Assembly: GCF_008728965.1 (NCBI RefSeq)
Contig: NZ_VSMC01000020.1
Location: forward strand, 1-59,100
Direction of reading: 5' to 3'
Length of the DNA stretch: 59,100 nucleotides
DNA from: Heminiphilus faecis
GTDB taxonomy: Bacteria; Bacteroidota; Bacteroidia; Bacteroidales; Muribaculaceae
In this document: one piece after another, positions 32,545-42,159 of the stretch
Numbering within the stretch: position 1 is the stretch's first letter
Layout: the number at the start of each line of letters is the position of its first letter
Made by a program: the position numbers and the translations under genes
Notes under the pieces: generated by a model
The model's input: only the letters and a program-made list of their open reading frames with translations
Told to the model about the DNA's origin: nothing
Databases searched by the model: none

Positions 32545-34782
32545 ATGGAAGAACGCAAGCAATACACCCCGGAAGAAGAGGACCGGATAATAGAAGCCGA
32601 GTTTCGCGACGTACTTAACGGATATCTGTCAAGCAATCACCGCAAGAAGGTGGAGATTATCGAACGTGCGTTCCGTTTTGCCAAGGAGGCTCATAAAGGC
32701 ATACGGCGTCGCTCCGGCGAACCTTACATACTTCACCCTATAGCCGTGGCCAAAATCGCCAACCGTGAGATAGGACTCGGATCGACTTCCATATGCGCCG
32801 CCCTGCTCCATGACGTGGTGGAAGACACAGAGTACACCGTCGAGGACATAGAGCAGCACTTCGGCAAGAAGATAGCGCAGCTTGTGGCGGGTCTCACCAA
32901 GATATCAGGCGGCATATTCGGCGATAAAGCGTCGGCGCAGGCCGAAAACTTCCGCAAGCTTCTGCTCACCATGAGCGAGGACATAAGGGTAGTGCTGCTT
33001 AAGATGGCCGACAGGCTGCACAATATGCGCACACTCGGCTCCATGTCGCCCAACAAGCAGTACAAGATAGCCGGCGAGACTCTGTACATCTACGCCCCTC
33101 TTGCCCACCGGCTCGGGCTCTTCGCCATAAAAACCGAGCTGGAGGATCTCAGCTTCAAGTACGAGCATCCGGCCGCATACGCAAGAATCACCGAGCAAAT
33201 CAAGGCCTCAGAAGCCAAACGCGCCTCGGTATACAATGACTTTTCGCAGCCGATAAAGGAAAAACTCATGCAGATGGGCATGAAGTTCGACGCAAAGGCG
33301 CGTCTCAAGTCGGTATACTCCATATGGCGCAAGATGGAGGTAAAACACATACCATTTGAAGAGGTATACGATCTTTATGCGATGCGCATAATCTTTGACT
33401 GTGACGACCAGTCAAAGGAGAAAGCCATATGCTGGCAGATATATTCGGCCATAACCGACCTCTACAGGCTGCATCCGGAGCGCACCCGCGACTGGATAAG
33501 CAATCCTAAAGCCAACGGATATCAGGCTCTTCACCTGACCGTGATGGGACCCGACGGCAACTGGATAGAGGTCCAGATAAGGTCACGGCGCATGGACGAG
33601 ATAGCCGAACTCGGATTCGCCGCCCATTGGAAGTACAAAATCGGCGAAGGCGACGAAGAGAGCGAGCTCAACGCTTGGCTGTCGACCATAAAGGATATTC
33701 TCGACAATCCGGAGCCAAATGCCATAGACTTCCTCGACACATTGAAGCTCAACCTGTTTGCATCGGAGATAGTGGTGTTTACACCCAAAGGCGAACTTCT
33801 TACATTGCCCAATAACTCCACCGTTCTCGACGTGGCCTTTGAGTTGCACTCCCAGATAGGACTGCATTGTATAGCCGGCAAAGTCAACCACAAACTCGTG
33901 CCGCTAAGCCATAAATTGCACTCCGGCGATCAAGTGGAGGTACTGACATCACAGTCGCAGACCCCCAAAGCGGAGTGGATCAACTTTCTTGCCACTGCCA
34001 AAGGCAAGACCCGGCTCCGCGCAGCATTGCGGAAAGAGCAGCAACCCATAATAGAAAAAGGGCGCGAAATATTTGACAACTTCCTGAAAGAAAACAACAT
34101 CGACGAAAACAACGAGGTTTTCACCAAAATAATAGGAACGATGAAGTTCCGTAACCGCGACGAGCTCTTTACGGCGCTCGGCAGCGGCGAGACCTCGTTT
34201 CCGTCCTATCTTGTCAAGATGTTGCGTCCCGAGGGTTCGTCTTCACTATTCTCCAAGATACTGAAACCGCTTAAAGGCAAGAAATCGCCGGCCGTCAAAA
34301 AGGAAAACGGGCATCCTCAAGAAACTATAAACATGAAGGAGACCTACATACTTCACGCCGATGCCGACGGGTCAAACTTCATAATATCGGACTGCTGCCA
34401 GCCCATACCCGGCGATGATGTCATGGGGTGGGTAAACGATGACGGAAAGGTGGAGCTGCACTCACTCACGTGTCCGCGCGCACAGGCCCTGAAGGCAAGC
34501 TACGGCAAGCGCATATTGAATACAGCATGGGCAGCGCAGACAGGAAAATTTCTCGCCAATGTACGCATCGAAGGCATCGACCGCTTCGGCATACTTCAGG
34601 AGATCATACAGATGATATCGATGCACCTTGCCATCAATATTAGAAAACTCGACATAGAAGCCGAGAAAGAGGTGTTTCACTGCGACCTGTCGGTCCTTGT
34701 CGATGACACCAAATTTGTGACCGACCTATGCTCCAAGCTCAAGCAGATCAAGGGAGTGCAACGGGCAAGCCGCGTCAACTGA
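32545..34782 (+). CDS. rsh: Bifunctional (p)ppGpp synthetase/hydrolase
   Basis: This 745-residue stringent-response enzyme has the standard RelA/SpoT order. The HD hydrolase lies at about 35-190: RRSGEPYILHP, with His89-Asp90 in ALLHDVVEDTEY intact. The synthetase lies at about 230-360 (RLKSVYSIWRKM, then YDLYAMRIIFD, NPKANGYQALHL). TGS is at about 400-460 (VVFTPKGELLTLP) and the C-terminal ACT domain at about 670-745. Both catalytic centres look complete, so it should make and degrade the alarmone. The PgpH-type gene starts 25 nt downstream in the same operon. Confidence 0.95.
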   Translation: MEERKQYTPEEEDRIIEAEFRDVLNGYLSSNHRKKVEIIERAFRFAKEAHKGIRRRSGEPYILHPIAVAKIANREIGLGSTSICAALLHDVVEDTEYTVEDIEQHFGKKIAQLVAGLTKISGGIFGDKASAQAENFRKLLLTMSEDIRVVLLKMADRLHNMRTLGSMSPNKQYKIAGETLYIYAPLAHRLGLFAIKTELEDLSFKYEHPAAYARITEQIKASEAKRASVYNDFSQPIKEKLMQMGMKFDAKARLKSVYSIWRKMEVKHIPFEEVYDLYAMRIIFDCDDQSKEKAICWQIYSAITDLYRLHPERTRDWISNPKANGYQALHLTVMGPDGNWIEVQIRSRRMDEIAELGFAAHWKYKIGEGDEESELNAWLSTIKDILDNPEPNAIDFLDTLKLNLFASEIVVFTPKGELLTLPNNSTVLDVAFELHSQIGLHCIAGKVNHKLVPLSHKLHSGDQVEVLTSQSQTPKAEWINFLATAKGKTRLRAALRKEQQPIIEKGREIFDNFLKENNIDENNEVFTKIIGTMKFRNRDELFTALGSGETSFPSYLVKMLRPEGSSSLFSKILKPLKGKKSPAVKKENGHPQETINMKETYILHADADGSNFIISDCCQPIPGDDVMGWVNDDGKVELHSLTCPRAQALKASYGKRILNTAWAAQTGKFLANVRIEGIDRFGILQEIIQMISMHLAINIRKLDIEAEKEVFHCDLSVLVDDTKFVTDLCSKLKQIKGVQRASRVN

Positions 34783-34807
34783 ACCAATATAGAAAGGGTG
34801 TTTAATA

Positions 34808-36895
34808 ATGAACAAAATTTTTTCAAAATACAATATAATAAGGGCGCTCCTGTTTGCAGGGGCCATAACCGTCATTATATGGCTTCTTCCGAAAAAAGAC
34901 GGACGCTCCTACCATTTTGAAATGGGCAAACCGTGGACATATTCGCTTCTTACGGCACCGAACGACATGCCCATATACCTCGACTCGATAAAATCACGTG
35001 CCGTACGCGACAGCATCCAGCGTACATTCATACCCGTCTACGAACGCGACATAAATACCGAGAAGTCGGCGTTGGCCGCCTATGCCACGCGCATCAACTC
35101 ATCCAAAGACATAGACCTGACTCCTTACGAGCGCAATCTGCTCATAAACTCGCTGCGCGACCTGCTTGAAAACGGCATAGTCAACCAATCGACATATCAG
35201 GATGTGAAGTCGGGAAAGCTCGGCGAAGTAAGGTTTATACATGACAATACCGCGATTGTTATACCGACTACCAATTTCATGTCGCCCCGAGCCGCCTACG
35301 GACGCCTCGACAGCATCTTCAACGAGCCCCATTTCAGGACCGCCATCGAGATGACGGCCATGTCGCAATTTCTCATACCCAATATAATCCTTGACACCAT
35401 AGCCACAAAGCGCCTTTATGAAGAAGTGCTTCAGAAGGCCATGGCTCCAATTGGAGTCATACAGCAGGGCGAGCGCATAATAGACAAGGGCGATATAGTC
35501 ACGCCCGAGCTGTATACGCTGCTGCAGACCTACAACCGCATGACAGCCGGGCGCTCGGCCACACAGGTAGACCGTCACCACTATCCTATACTGGGACAGT
35601 TGCTTTATGTCACCGTCATAATGACGTCGCTGTATCTGTTTCTGATATTTTTCCGCCAGCGCACGTTTCATGACAACCGGTCGATAGTGTTCATCATGTC
35701 GCTCGTCACGGCATTTGTCATTTTCTCCTACGGTATGGCCGAGACATTCCGCAGCGGCATCTACATGGTACCCTACACCATTGTAGCCATACTTATGGTG
35801 GTTTTTTTCGACGGTCGCATGGCATTCTTCGTATATATGACGCAGATAATGCTCTGCACTATCATATCCTCTTTCCCGCTGGAGTTTATCTTCGTCCAGT
35901 TCATAGCCGGAGTCACCGCCATAACGTCGCTTAAAGAGCTTAACCGGCGTTCACAGCTTATTAGAGCTGCGGTATACGTATTCATTGCATACTGCATATC
36001 ATTTATTGCAGTGGAGATAATGCAGACCGGCACACTCGACAAGATAAGCGTGCGCATGTTTGGCTACTTCGGCATAAACGCGGTACTTATATCGTTTACA
36101 TACGTACTTGTATTCATACTTGAGAAACTTTTCGGTTTTGTGTCGTCAGTCACACTTGTCGAACTCAGCGATGTCAACAATCCTGTACTGCGCGAACTCT
36201 CGGAAGAGTGCCCCGGCACATTCCAGCACTCCATGCAGGTCAGCAATCTCGCGTCGGAAGCGGCCCACCGCATAGACGCCAACGTACAGCTTGTACGTAC
36301 CGGAGCACTGTATCATGACATAGGCAAGATAAACAATCCGGCATTTTTCACCGAGAACCAGCACGGAGTCAATCCTCATGACGCCCTCAACCCCATACAG
36401 AGCGCCCGCATAGTCATCAACCATATAACCGACGGACTGAAAAAGGCCGACAAGTACAAACTGCCTGAAGTGATAAAAGACTTCATATCGCAGCACCACG
36501 GCGCAGGCAAGGCCAAATACTTCTATAACACATACAGCAACACCCATCCCGATGAAGACGTGGATCCGGCGCCGTTTACATACCCCGGGCCCAATCCGCA
36601 GACCAAGGAGACCTCAATACTGATGATGGCCGATGCCGTGGAAGCGGCCTCGCGCTCGCTTAAGGAGTACACGCCCGAAGCCATAACCGCCCTCGTCAAC
36701 CGCATAATCGACAGTCAGATAGCCGACGGCCTTCATAACGACTCGCCCATATCGTTCCGCGATGTCAAGACGATAAAGGATGCGTTCATCTCAAGGCTGC
36801 GCACCATGTATCATGCTCGGGTAAGCTATCCGACTCTTAACAAGGAGAGAAAGGCCGAACCGACCGAGGCCAGTGAAATCGAAGCGAAATCCTAA
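34808..36895 (+). CDS. pgpH: PgpH-type 7TM-HD cyclic-di-AMP phosphodiesterase
   Basis: The protein has 695 residues. An N-terminal TM helix (about 13-26) leads to an extracytoplasmic 7TMR-HDED domain (to about 265), then about seven TM helices (270-450), then a cytoplasmic HD domain. The HD domain shows CPGTFQHSMQVSNLA, GALYHDIGKI with His-Asp, NPHDALNP, SQHHGAGKAKYF, and a late MMADAVEAASRS. This is the PgpH/YqfF architecture, which hydrolyses c-di-AMP in Firmicutes. Activity here is inferred. It follows rsh closely, linking the alarmone and c-di-AMP pathways. Confidence 0.9.
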   Translation: MNKIFSKYNIIRALLFAGAITVIIWLLPKKDGRSYHFEMGKPWTYSLLTAPNDMPIYLDSIKSRAVRDSIQRTFIPVYERDINTEKSALAAYATRINSSKDIDLTPYERNLLINSLRDLLENGIVNQSTYQDVKSGKLGEVRFIHDNTAIVIPTTNFMSPRAAYGRLDSIFNEPHFRTAIEMTAMSQFLIPNIILDTIATKRLYEEVLQKAMAPIGVIQQGERIIDKGDIVTPELYTLLQTYNRMTAGRSATQVDRHHYPILGQLLYVTVIMTSLYLFLIFFRQRTFHDNRSIVFIMSLVTAFVIFSYGMAETFRSGIYMVPYTIVAILMVVFFDGRMAFFVYMTQIMLCTIISSFPLEFIFVQFIAGVTAITSLKELNRRSQLIRAAVYVFIAYCISFIAVEIMQTGTLDKISVRMFGYFGINAVLISFTYVLVFILEKLFGFVSSVTLVELSDVNNPVLRELSEECPGTFQHSMQVSNLASEAAHRIDANVQLVRTGALYHDIGKINNPAFFTENQHGVNPHDALNPIQSARIVINHITDGLKKADKYKLPEVIKDFISQHHGAGKAKYFYNTYSNTHPDEDVDPAPFTYPGPNPQTKETSILMMADAVEAASRSLKEYTPEAITALVNRIIDSQIADGLHNDSPISFRDVKTIKDAFISRLRTMYHARVSYPTLNKERKAEPTEASEIEAKS

Positions 36896-36948
36896 CTTTC
36901 ATAACACTCTCTCCGTTGTATTAAAAAGACATAATATCACTCAACGAA

Positions 36949-37671
36949 ATGAAGAAAACGATTTTTATACTTTTGGCTTTAATTCTGGTATGCGGAACAC
37001 TCTCGGCCGAGGCCGCACGCACCGATGCCAAGAAGCTAAAGCCTGAAAAACCCGACATGGAGAAGATAAAAAAGGAGGTAAATGATCCAGCCTCCAAGTA
37101 TTACTATCCGAAACTGTTCAGGATGTACACGTCAAATGACACATCGATGACGCTCGACCAGTTCAGGCATCTGTATCTCGGCTATGTTTTTCAGGAAGAC
37201 TACAATCCCTACCGAAGAAGCCGATACAGTTCTAAGGTCGAGGATCTGTACTACCGCGACAAACATACTCAGGCCGAGTGCGACACAATTATAAATTATG
37301 CCGAAAACTCACTGAAAGACGACCCGTTTGACCTGCGTCAGATGTCGTTTCTAATATATGCCTACCGCGAGAAGAAGAAAAACAATCTGGCCAACATATG
37401 GCAATATAAGCTAAACCATCTGCTTGAAGCGATAGTGTCGACCGGCACGGGGCTTGACGAAGAAAACGCGTGGGTCATAATAAACCCCCAGCACGAATAC
37501 AACCTGATGAATTTTCAGGACTACATCGTGGAGTCGCACGAGGACCGTCCTCCCCACTACGACTATATAACCGTCAAGCAAACCGACAAGAAGGACCCGA
37601 AAGGATTTTATTTTAACGTACTTTACATATTACAGGAGTACTATCGGAAATTTCCGGAGGACCTGAACTGA
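36949..37671 (+). CDS. DUF4919 exported protein
   Basis: This 240-residue protein has a signal peptide (hydrophobic 5-20, cleavage near LSAEA). The mature part is helical and charged (MYTSNDTSMTLDQFRHLYLG) and ends EYYRKFPEDLN, as in the DUF4919 family of Bacteroidales. The function is unknown. It lies 53 nt after the PgpH gene and 14 nt before a radical SAM gene, so it may be part of the same transcript. Confidence 0.8.
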   Translation: MKKTIFILLALILVCGTLSAEAARTDAKKLKPEKPDMEKIKKEVNDPASKYYYPKLFRMYTSNDTSMTLDQFRHLYLGYVFQEDYNPYRRSRYSSKVEDLYYRDKHTQAECDTIINYAENSLKDDPFDLRQMSFLIYAYREKKKNNLANIWQYKLNHLLEAIVSTGTGLDEENAWVIINPQHEYNLMNFQDYIVESHEDRPPHYDYITVKQTDKKDPKGFYFNVLYILQEYYRKFPEDLN

Positions 37672-37685
37672 CATATACGGCTGTT

Positions 37686-38462
37686 ATGGTGACAATATTA
37701 TTCCATTCCACTGTTTTCGGACCGATACATAGCCGGCGTCTCGGCTCTTCACTCGGCATCAATCTTTCGCCGGTTGACGGAAAAGTATGCTCCTTTGATT
37801 GTCTGTACTGCGAAGCCGGCTATAACTCTCAGGGGCCCGGCAAGTCGGGACTTCCGAAGCGCGAGTCGGTAAAGACTCTTCTTGAAGAAAAACTTAAAGC
37901 CATGGCGCAAGAGGAGGTTCCGCTTGATGTCATAACATTCTCCGGAAACGGCGAACCCACGCTACATCCCGAATTTGACGGCATAGTGGATGACACCATT
38001 GCTTTACGCGACAAGTACTACCCGAAAGCAAGAATAAGCGTGCTGTGCAACTCGACACGACTCGACAGCGAAGCAGTGTGCCGCGGTCTGCTTAAGGTCG
38101 ACAATTGTATCTTGAAACTCGACTCCGCGCTTACTCCCACCATGAGGTTTATAGACCGGCCCGTATCGCCCGCTTTCACCTGCGAGTATCTCATTCAGCA
38201 ACTGAAAAAGTTTGGCGACCGGTGCATCATACAGACCATGATGCTGCGAGGCAATCATAACGGACAGCATATAGACAACACTACTCCCGAGGAGGTAAAT
38301 GCACTCATAGAGGCATATAAGGTCATCGGTCCCGCGGAAGTCATGCTATATTCTATTGACCGCCCAACACCTGAAAGCGATCTGCAGAAAGTCGACAAAG
38401 AAGAACTCGAGGCTATAGCGGATCTCATCAGAAAAGAGGGCATAAAAGTACAGGTAAGCTGA
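37686..38462 (+). CDS. Radical SAM protein
   Basis: This 258-residue protein has the iron-sulfur motif CSFDCLYC (C-x3-C-x2-C) and the SAM-binding FSGNGEPTLHPEF segment. GPIHSRRLGSSLGINL before the cluster is typical of the MoaA/wybutosine-synthesis-like group of small radical SAM proteins, often annotated only by fold. The reaction is unknown. It is followed 1 nt later by the LD-carboxypeptidase gene, so translation of the two is probably linked. Confidence 0.85.
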   Translation: MVTILFHSTVFGPIHSRRLGSSLGINLSPVDGKVCSFDCLYCEAGYNSQGPGKSGLPKRESVKTLLEEKLKAMAQEEVPLDVITFSGNGEPTLHPEFDGIVDDTIALRDKYYPKARISVLCNSTRLDSEAVCRGLLKVDNCILKLDSALTPTMRFIDRPVSPAFTCEYLIQQLKKFGDRCIIQTMMLRGNHNGQHIDNTTPEEVNALIEAYKVIGPAEVMLYSIDRPTPESDLQKVDKEELEAIADLIRKEGIKVQVS

Positions 38463-38463
38463 C

Positions 38464-39375
38464 ATGGCTGTTATATATCCGGCACCACTTCGCGACGGCG
38501 ACGTCATAGCCGTCATATCGCCCGCAAGCATCATTGAGCCCGATTATGTCACGGGAACAGTCGAGGTACTGCGCCGGCATGGCTGGACGCCTGAGGTATC
38601 ACGCCACGCGCTCGGACGCCACGGGTCCTATAGCGGCAGTGTCGATGAGCGCCTTGCCGACCTCAACGATGCTATATGCGATCCTGCGGTAAGAGCCATA
38701 CTGTGCAGCCGCGGAGGTTACGGCACCGTTCACCTGCTCGACCGATTCCCCAAAAAAGCGTTTATGTCCGACCCGAAATGGATCATAGGCTTCAGCGATA
38801 TATCGGCACTTCATGCCATGGCATCGTCAATGAATGTGGCAAGCATACATAGTCCGATGTGCAAGCACCTTGCGGCCGACGGCGGCAACGACTACTGCTC
38901 GCAGTCGCTTTTTTCAATACTGCGCGGAGAGCGTCCGGAATATACGACGGCAACACATCCCTACAATAAAACGGGCGAGACCGAAGGTATTGTTGTCGGC
39001 GGCAATCTTGCCGTACTCGACGCACTCATATCCACTCCGTACGACATATTTGTCCGCAGTGGCTCAATTCTTTTTATCGAGGATATCGCCGAACCTATAT
39101 ATAAGGTGGAGCGCATGTTGTACCGGCTAAAACTGTCGGGAATATTTGACCGCATCAACGGCTTGTTGGTGGGCCGCTTCACCGAATATAACGCCGACCG
39201 CAACTACAAGGACATGTACGACATGATACGGGAGATGACTTCGCCACTGAATATCCCGGTAGCGTTTGACTTCCCTGTAGGACACGTCGATTTCAACCTG
39301 CCGCTCATAGAAAGTGCTCCGGCACGTCTGATTGTCGACCGCGACCGGGTCAACCTCACTTACCGACCCACCTGA
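38464..39375 (+). CDS. LD-carboxypeptidase, S66 family
   Basis: This 303-residue cytoplasmic serine peptidase trims the terminal D-alanine from murein tetrapeptides during wall recycling. Visible features are ISPAS near the start, CSRGGYG, and the nucleophile Ser in GFSDISALH. The Glu is in LFIEDI and the His in PVGHV, giving the Ser-Glu-His triad of LdcA/MccF enzymes. MccF-type immunity to microcin-like compounds is the main alternative. It is the last gene of this plus-strand group. Confidence 0.9.
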   Translation: MAVIYPAPLRDGDVIAVISPASIIEPDYVTGTVEVLRRHGWTPEVSRHALGRHGSYSGSVDERLADLNDAICDPAVRAILCSRGGYGTVHLLDRFPKKAFMSDPKWIIGFSDISALHAMASSMNVASIHSPMCKHLAADGGNDYCSQSLFSILRGERPEYTTATHPYNKTGETEGIVVGGNLAVLDALISTPYDIFVRSGSILFIEDIAEPIYKVERMLYRLKLSGIFDRINGLLVGRFTEYNADRNYKDMYDMIREMTSPLNIPVAFDFPVGHVDFNLPLIESAPARLIVDRDRVNLTYRPT

Positions 39376-39487
39376 AAATCCGCCGGTGAATATGGCCGCA
39401 GCCTGTCCGCAGAACAATAATGAGTCTGACGCTTGACTCGCGCTCGGTCATGCTAAAATAAATTTGGCAAAGCTTTCGGTTTATTCG

Positions 39488-39495
39488 TATCTTTG
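39488..39495 (+). promoter_or_regulatory. Promoter of the DUF418 gene
   Basis: TATCTTTG -7 box with TTTG at 39,463-39,466, 21 nt upstream: a close match to the Bacteroidota consensus. Confidence 0.65.
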
Positions 39496-39523
39496 TACCA
39501 CTTAACCGTAAATCATCGACACA

Positions 39524-40699
39524 GTGACAGCCACAACACAATCACCCGCCCGACATGCCCGTGTAGACGTTGCCGACGTGCTCCGCGGTCTGTCAGTGCT
39601 CGGCATCATACTCCTGCACTCCATCGAGCACTTCAACTTCTACTCGTTTCCCGACACATCGCTACAGCCCGAATGGCTCAACTTCACCGACAAAGCCATA
39701 TGGGACGGACTCTTCTTCCTGCTCGGAGGAAAAGCCTACGCCATATTTGCCCTCCTGTTCGGCTTCAGTTTCTTCATTCAGGACGACAACCAGCGAATGC
39801 GCGGCAACGACTTCCGCCGCCGTTTCTGCTGGCGCCTCATACTGCTCTTCATAATCGGCAACATCAACGCCGTCTTCTTCACCGCCGAGATACTTGTCAT
39901 GTACTCGCTCATCGGGTTTGTACTTGTGCTCACATGCCGACTGTCGACACGCACTCTACTCGTGCTGTCGGCCCTGTGCATGCTCCAGCCTGTAGCCATA
40001 TACCACACCATAAGAGCCATCGCCGACAGCGCCTACATAACTCCGTCGCTTCCCACCGGCGACCTCTGGAACGCAGCATTCGCCGTACAGTCGGCAGGCA
40101 CATTCTGGGATACACTGAAGGTCAACATATGGGAAGGACAGCTCGCAAGCCTCGCTTGGGCTTGGGACAACGCCCGCGTATTCCAGACAGCCGCCCTGTT
40201 CATGCTCGGCATGCTCATGGGACGCCAAGGCTGGCTGCTTGAATCACGCCTCAAAAACTGGGCACAAGTGCTCGGCTGGGCGCTCGCGGCCTACTTCCCC
40301 CTCACCGGACTCACCACACTGCTGCCCGGCTTCATCGACAACGAAAACATTGTCAGACCTCTATTGCTCATACTCACATCGCTCTCCAAATTCTGCTTCA
40401 TGCTCGTACTCGTGTCTGGAATACTATACCTGTGGTACCGCACCCGCGCACGCCGCACCTTGGCTCGTATAATACCCTACGGCCGCATGAGCATGACCAA
40501 CTACGTCACCCAAAGCATCATCGGCTCCTTCATCTACTACAACTGGGGGCTCGGCATGCACGCTCATCTCGGCATCACCGCCAGTTTCCTGCTCGGCATA
40601 GCTCTGTTCTGCGCCCAGTACCTCTTCTGCCGATGGTGGATGACACGCCACTCCCACGGACCATTCGAATATGCATGGAAGCGCCTCACTTGGATCTGA
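39524..40699 (+). CDS. DUF418 membrane protein
   Basis: This 391-residue multi-pass inner-membrane protein has about ten hydrophobic segments. Family signs are the start RVDVADVLRGLSVLGIILLH, FLLGGKAYAIFALLFG, and the C-terminal DUF418 block GRMSMTNYVTQSIIGSFIYY. The start is GTG. The acyltransferase-3-like layout suggests modification of a surface molecule, but the family role is not established. It is monocistronic, with a strong promoter. Confidence 0.85.
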   Translation: MTATTQSPARHARVDVADVLRGLSVLGIILLHSIEHFNFYSFPDTSLQPEWLNFTDKAIWDGLFFLLGGKAYAIFALLFGFSFFIQDDNQRMRGNDFRRRFCWRLILLFIIGNINAVFFTAEILVMYSLIGFVLVLTCRLSTRTLLVLSALCMLQPVAIYHTIRAIADSAYITPSLPTGDLWNAAFAVQSAGTFWDTLKVNIWEGQLASLAWAWDNARVFQTAALFMLGMLMGRQGWLLESRLKNWAQVLGWALAAYFPLTGLTTLLPGFIDNENIVRPLLLILTSLSKFCFMLVLVSGILYLWYRTRARRTLARIIPYGRMSMTNYVTQSIIGSFIYYNWGLGMHAHLGITASFLLGIALFCAQYLFCRWWMTRHSHGPFEYAWKRLTWI

Positions 40700-40768
40700 C
40701 GGCTCACTCATACGCTTTTTTCACATACATTAGTACCGCATCCCCTTGCAGGTCACCGCGAAGTTAGC

Positions 40769-40776
40769 TATCTTTG
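40769..40776 (+). promoter_or_regulatory. -7 box for rex
   Basis: TATCTTTG, with TTGC about 20 nt upstream. The leader is only about 14 nt. Confidence 0.6.
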
Positions 40777-40789
40777 CAGCAAAGACTCT

Positions 40790-41449
40790 ATGGCTACAGA
40801 AGGTACTACACATCATTCACGCGACATCTTGCCCGAACCGACCCTGCATCGGCTACCGTGGTATCTCGCTTACGTCAGCCTGCTAAGGGCTGCCGGCATC
40901 GAGTATGTATCGTCGACACAGATAGCAAGGCAGATTAATGTCGATGCCTCAATGATAGCCAAGGATTTATCCTTTCTCAACATAAAGGGCAAAACGCGCA
41001 TAGGCTACGAAGTGACCTCGCTCGAGCATGTGCTTCAGGACTTTCTCGGCTTCAAAGTGGGCCACAACGCCGTCATAATAGGCGTCGGCAGTCTCGGCAA
41101 CTCGCTCATTCAAGACTCGGGCCTCACCAACTACGGCCTCAACATTGTGGCCGGCTTCGACATACGCCCCGACCTCGAAGGCACCTCCATATGCGGAGTA
41201 CCCATCTACAACATTGACGAGCTGCACCGCAGGCTGCCGGCACTCAATGCTTCCATAGGCATAGTCACCGTACCGGTGGAGCGCGCCCAAGAGGTAAGCG
41301 ACCTCGCTGTAAAGGCCGGCATAAAGGCCCTGTGGAATTTCACTCCTTTCCGCATCACCGCACCCAAAGGTATAGTCATACAGAATACTTCCATTTATTC
41401 GCACCTCGCCGTGATGTACAACCGCCTTGGAGCCGGCAACACAAAATAA
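40790..41449 (+). CDS. rex: Redox-sensing transcriptional repressor Rex
   Basis: This 219-residue dimeric repressor reads the NADH/NAD ratio and controls fermentation genes. The N-terminal winged helix (about 10-85) includes LPWYLAYVSLLRAAG, then SSTQIARQINVDASMIAKDL. The Rossmann domain follows with VIIGVGSLGNSL. WNFTPFRI near the C-terminus is typical. The FAH-like gene follows 21 nt later, and the two probably share a transcript. No clear Rex operator (TTGTGAA...) is visible at its own promoter. Confidence 0.95.
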   Translation: MATEGTTHHSRDILPEPTLHRLPWYLAYVSLLRAAGIEYVSSTQIARQINVDASMIAKDLSFLNIKGKTRIGYEVTSLEHVLQDFLGFKVGHNAVIIGVGSLGNSLIQDSGLTNYGLNIVAGFDIRPDLEGTSICGVPIYNIDELHRRLPALNASIGIVTVPVERAQEVSDLAVKAGIKALWNFTPFRITAPKGIVIQNTSIYSHLAVMYNRLGAGNTK

Positions 41450-41470
41450 ACCTTCCCCTACTGCCGGATC

Positions 41471-42034
41471 ATGAAAGTAATAGCATTTGACCGTACTCCC
41501 GACTCTCCGCTCGACATGCCCCTCGGAGCCGACATCATGCCCGACTCCGCCATCATAAAAGACAGCAAACCGTTTTTCCTGCCGCCGCTGTCCGACAACT
41601 GGGACTACTATATCTGCCCCGCATTCCGAGTGTCGCGCCTCGGCAAAAACATAGGCGTACGTTTTGCCCCGCGCTATATCGACGCTGTCACAGCAGCTGT
41701 TATCACACGTCCGGTCGACGCCCTCGACCTATGGTCTGACCGATCCGCCGGACTACTCAACATCTACGAAGGCGCCGTCATTATAGGCGACTGGCAATCA
41801 CTCGACATACTCTCCGCCGACACCCGCATAACCATCGGCGACACCTCAACAGAGGCCGGCAACGCGTTTGAGCAGGCTTGCTCGCTGCTCGCCGCCACAG
41901 CCGCCATAGGCACGATAAAAATAGGTGACATAATAATACCATGCCGCCGCCACTTCGCACGCAATCTGCCCCTTGACACACGCCTCAACTGCTCCATAGA
42001 TTCAACACCTCTTCTCACCCTCAAAATAAAATAG
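41471..42034 (+). CDS. FAH-fold protein lacking its metal ligands
   Basis: This 187-residue protein follows fumarylacetoacetate-hydrolase-like proteins of the phylum. It has KDSKPFFLPPLSDN, VSRLGKNIGVRFAPRYIDAV in the middle, and IKIGDIII near the end. In active relatives the stretch before RLGKNI reads ExEL and the part after RYxDAV contains a metal-binding Asp (GIDFTARD). Here these read YICPAF and AAVITRPVD, so the acidic ligands are gone. It is probably catalytically dead and may have a binding or regulatory role. It follows rex by 21 nt. The family call is moderate. Confidence 0.6.
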   Translation: MKVIAFDRTPDSPLDMPLGADIMPDSAIIKDSKPFFLPPLSDNWDYYICPAFRVSRLGKNIGVRFAPRYIDAVTAAVITRPVDALDLWSDRSAGLLNIYEGAVIIGDWQSLDILSADTRITIGDTSTEAGNAFEQACSLLAATAAIGTIKIGDIIIPCRRHFARNLPLDTRLNCSIDSTPLLTLKIK

Positions 42035-42077
42035 CTCCCGGCCATATCGCTACGGCCGATACACAGCGGCCGACAAA

Positions 42078-42115
42078 ATTTCTGCGAACGCCGATAACAC
42101 GGTGCCCGCAGAAAT
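42078..42115. terminator. Bidirectional terminator between converging genes
   Basis: ATTTCTGCG (42,078-42,086) pairs perfectly with CGCAGAAAT (42,107-42,115). It lies between the FAH-like gene and the GH43 gene, which point toward each other. Confidence 0.65.
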
Positions 42116-42159
42116 ATATAGCCTAATTGCTGTAGAAGGATATTTACAGCCTAATCCGT

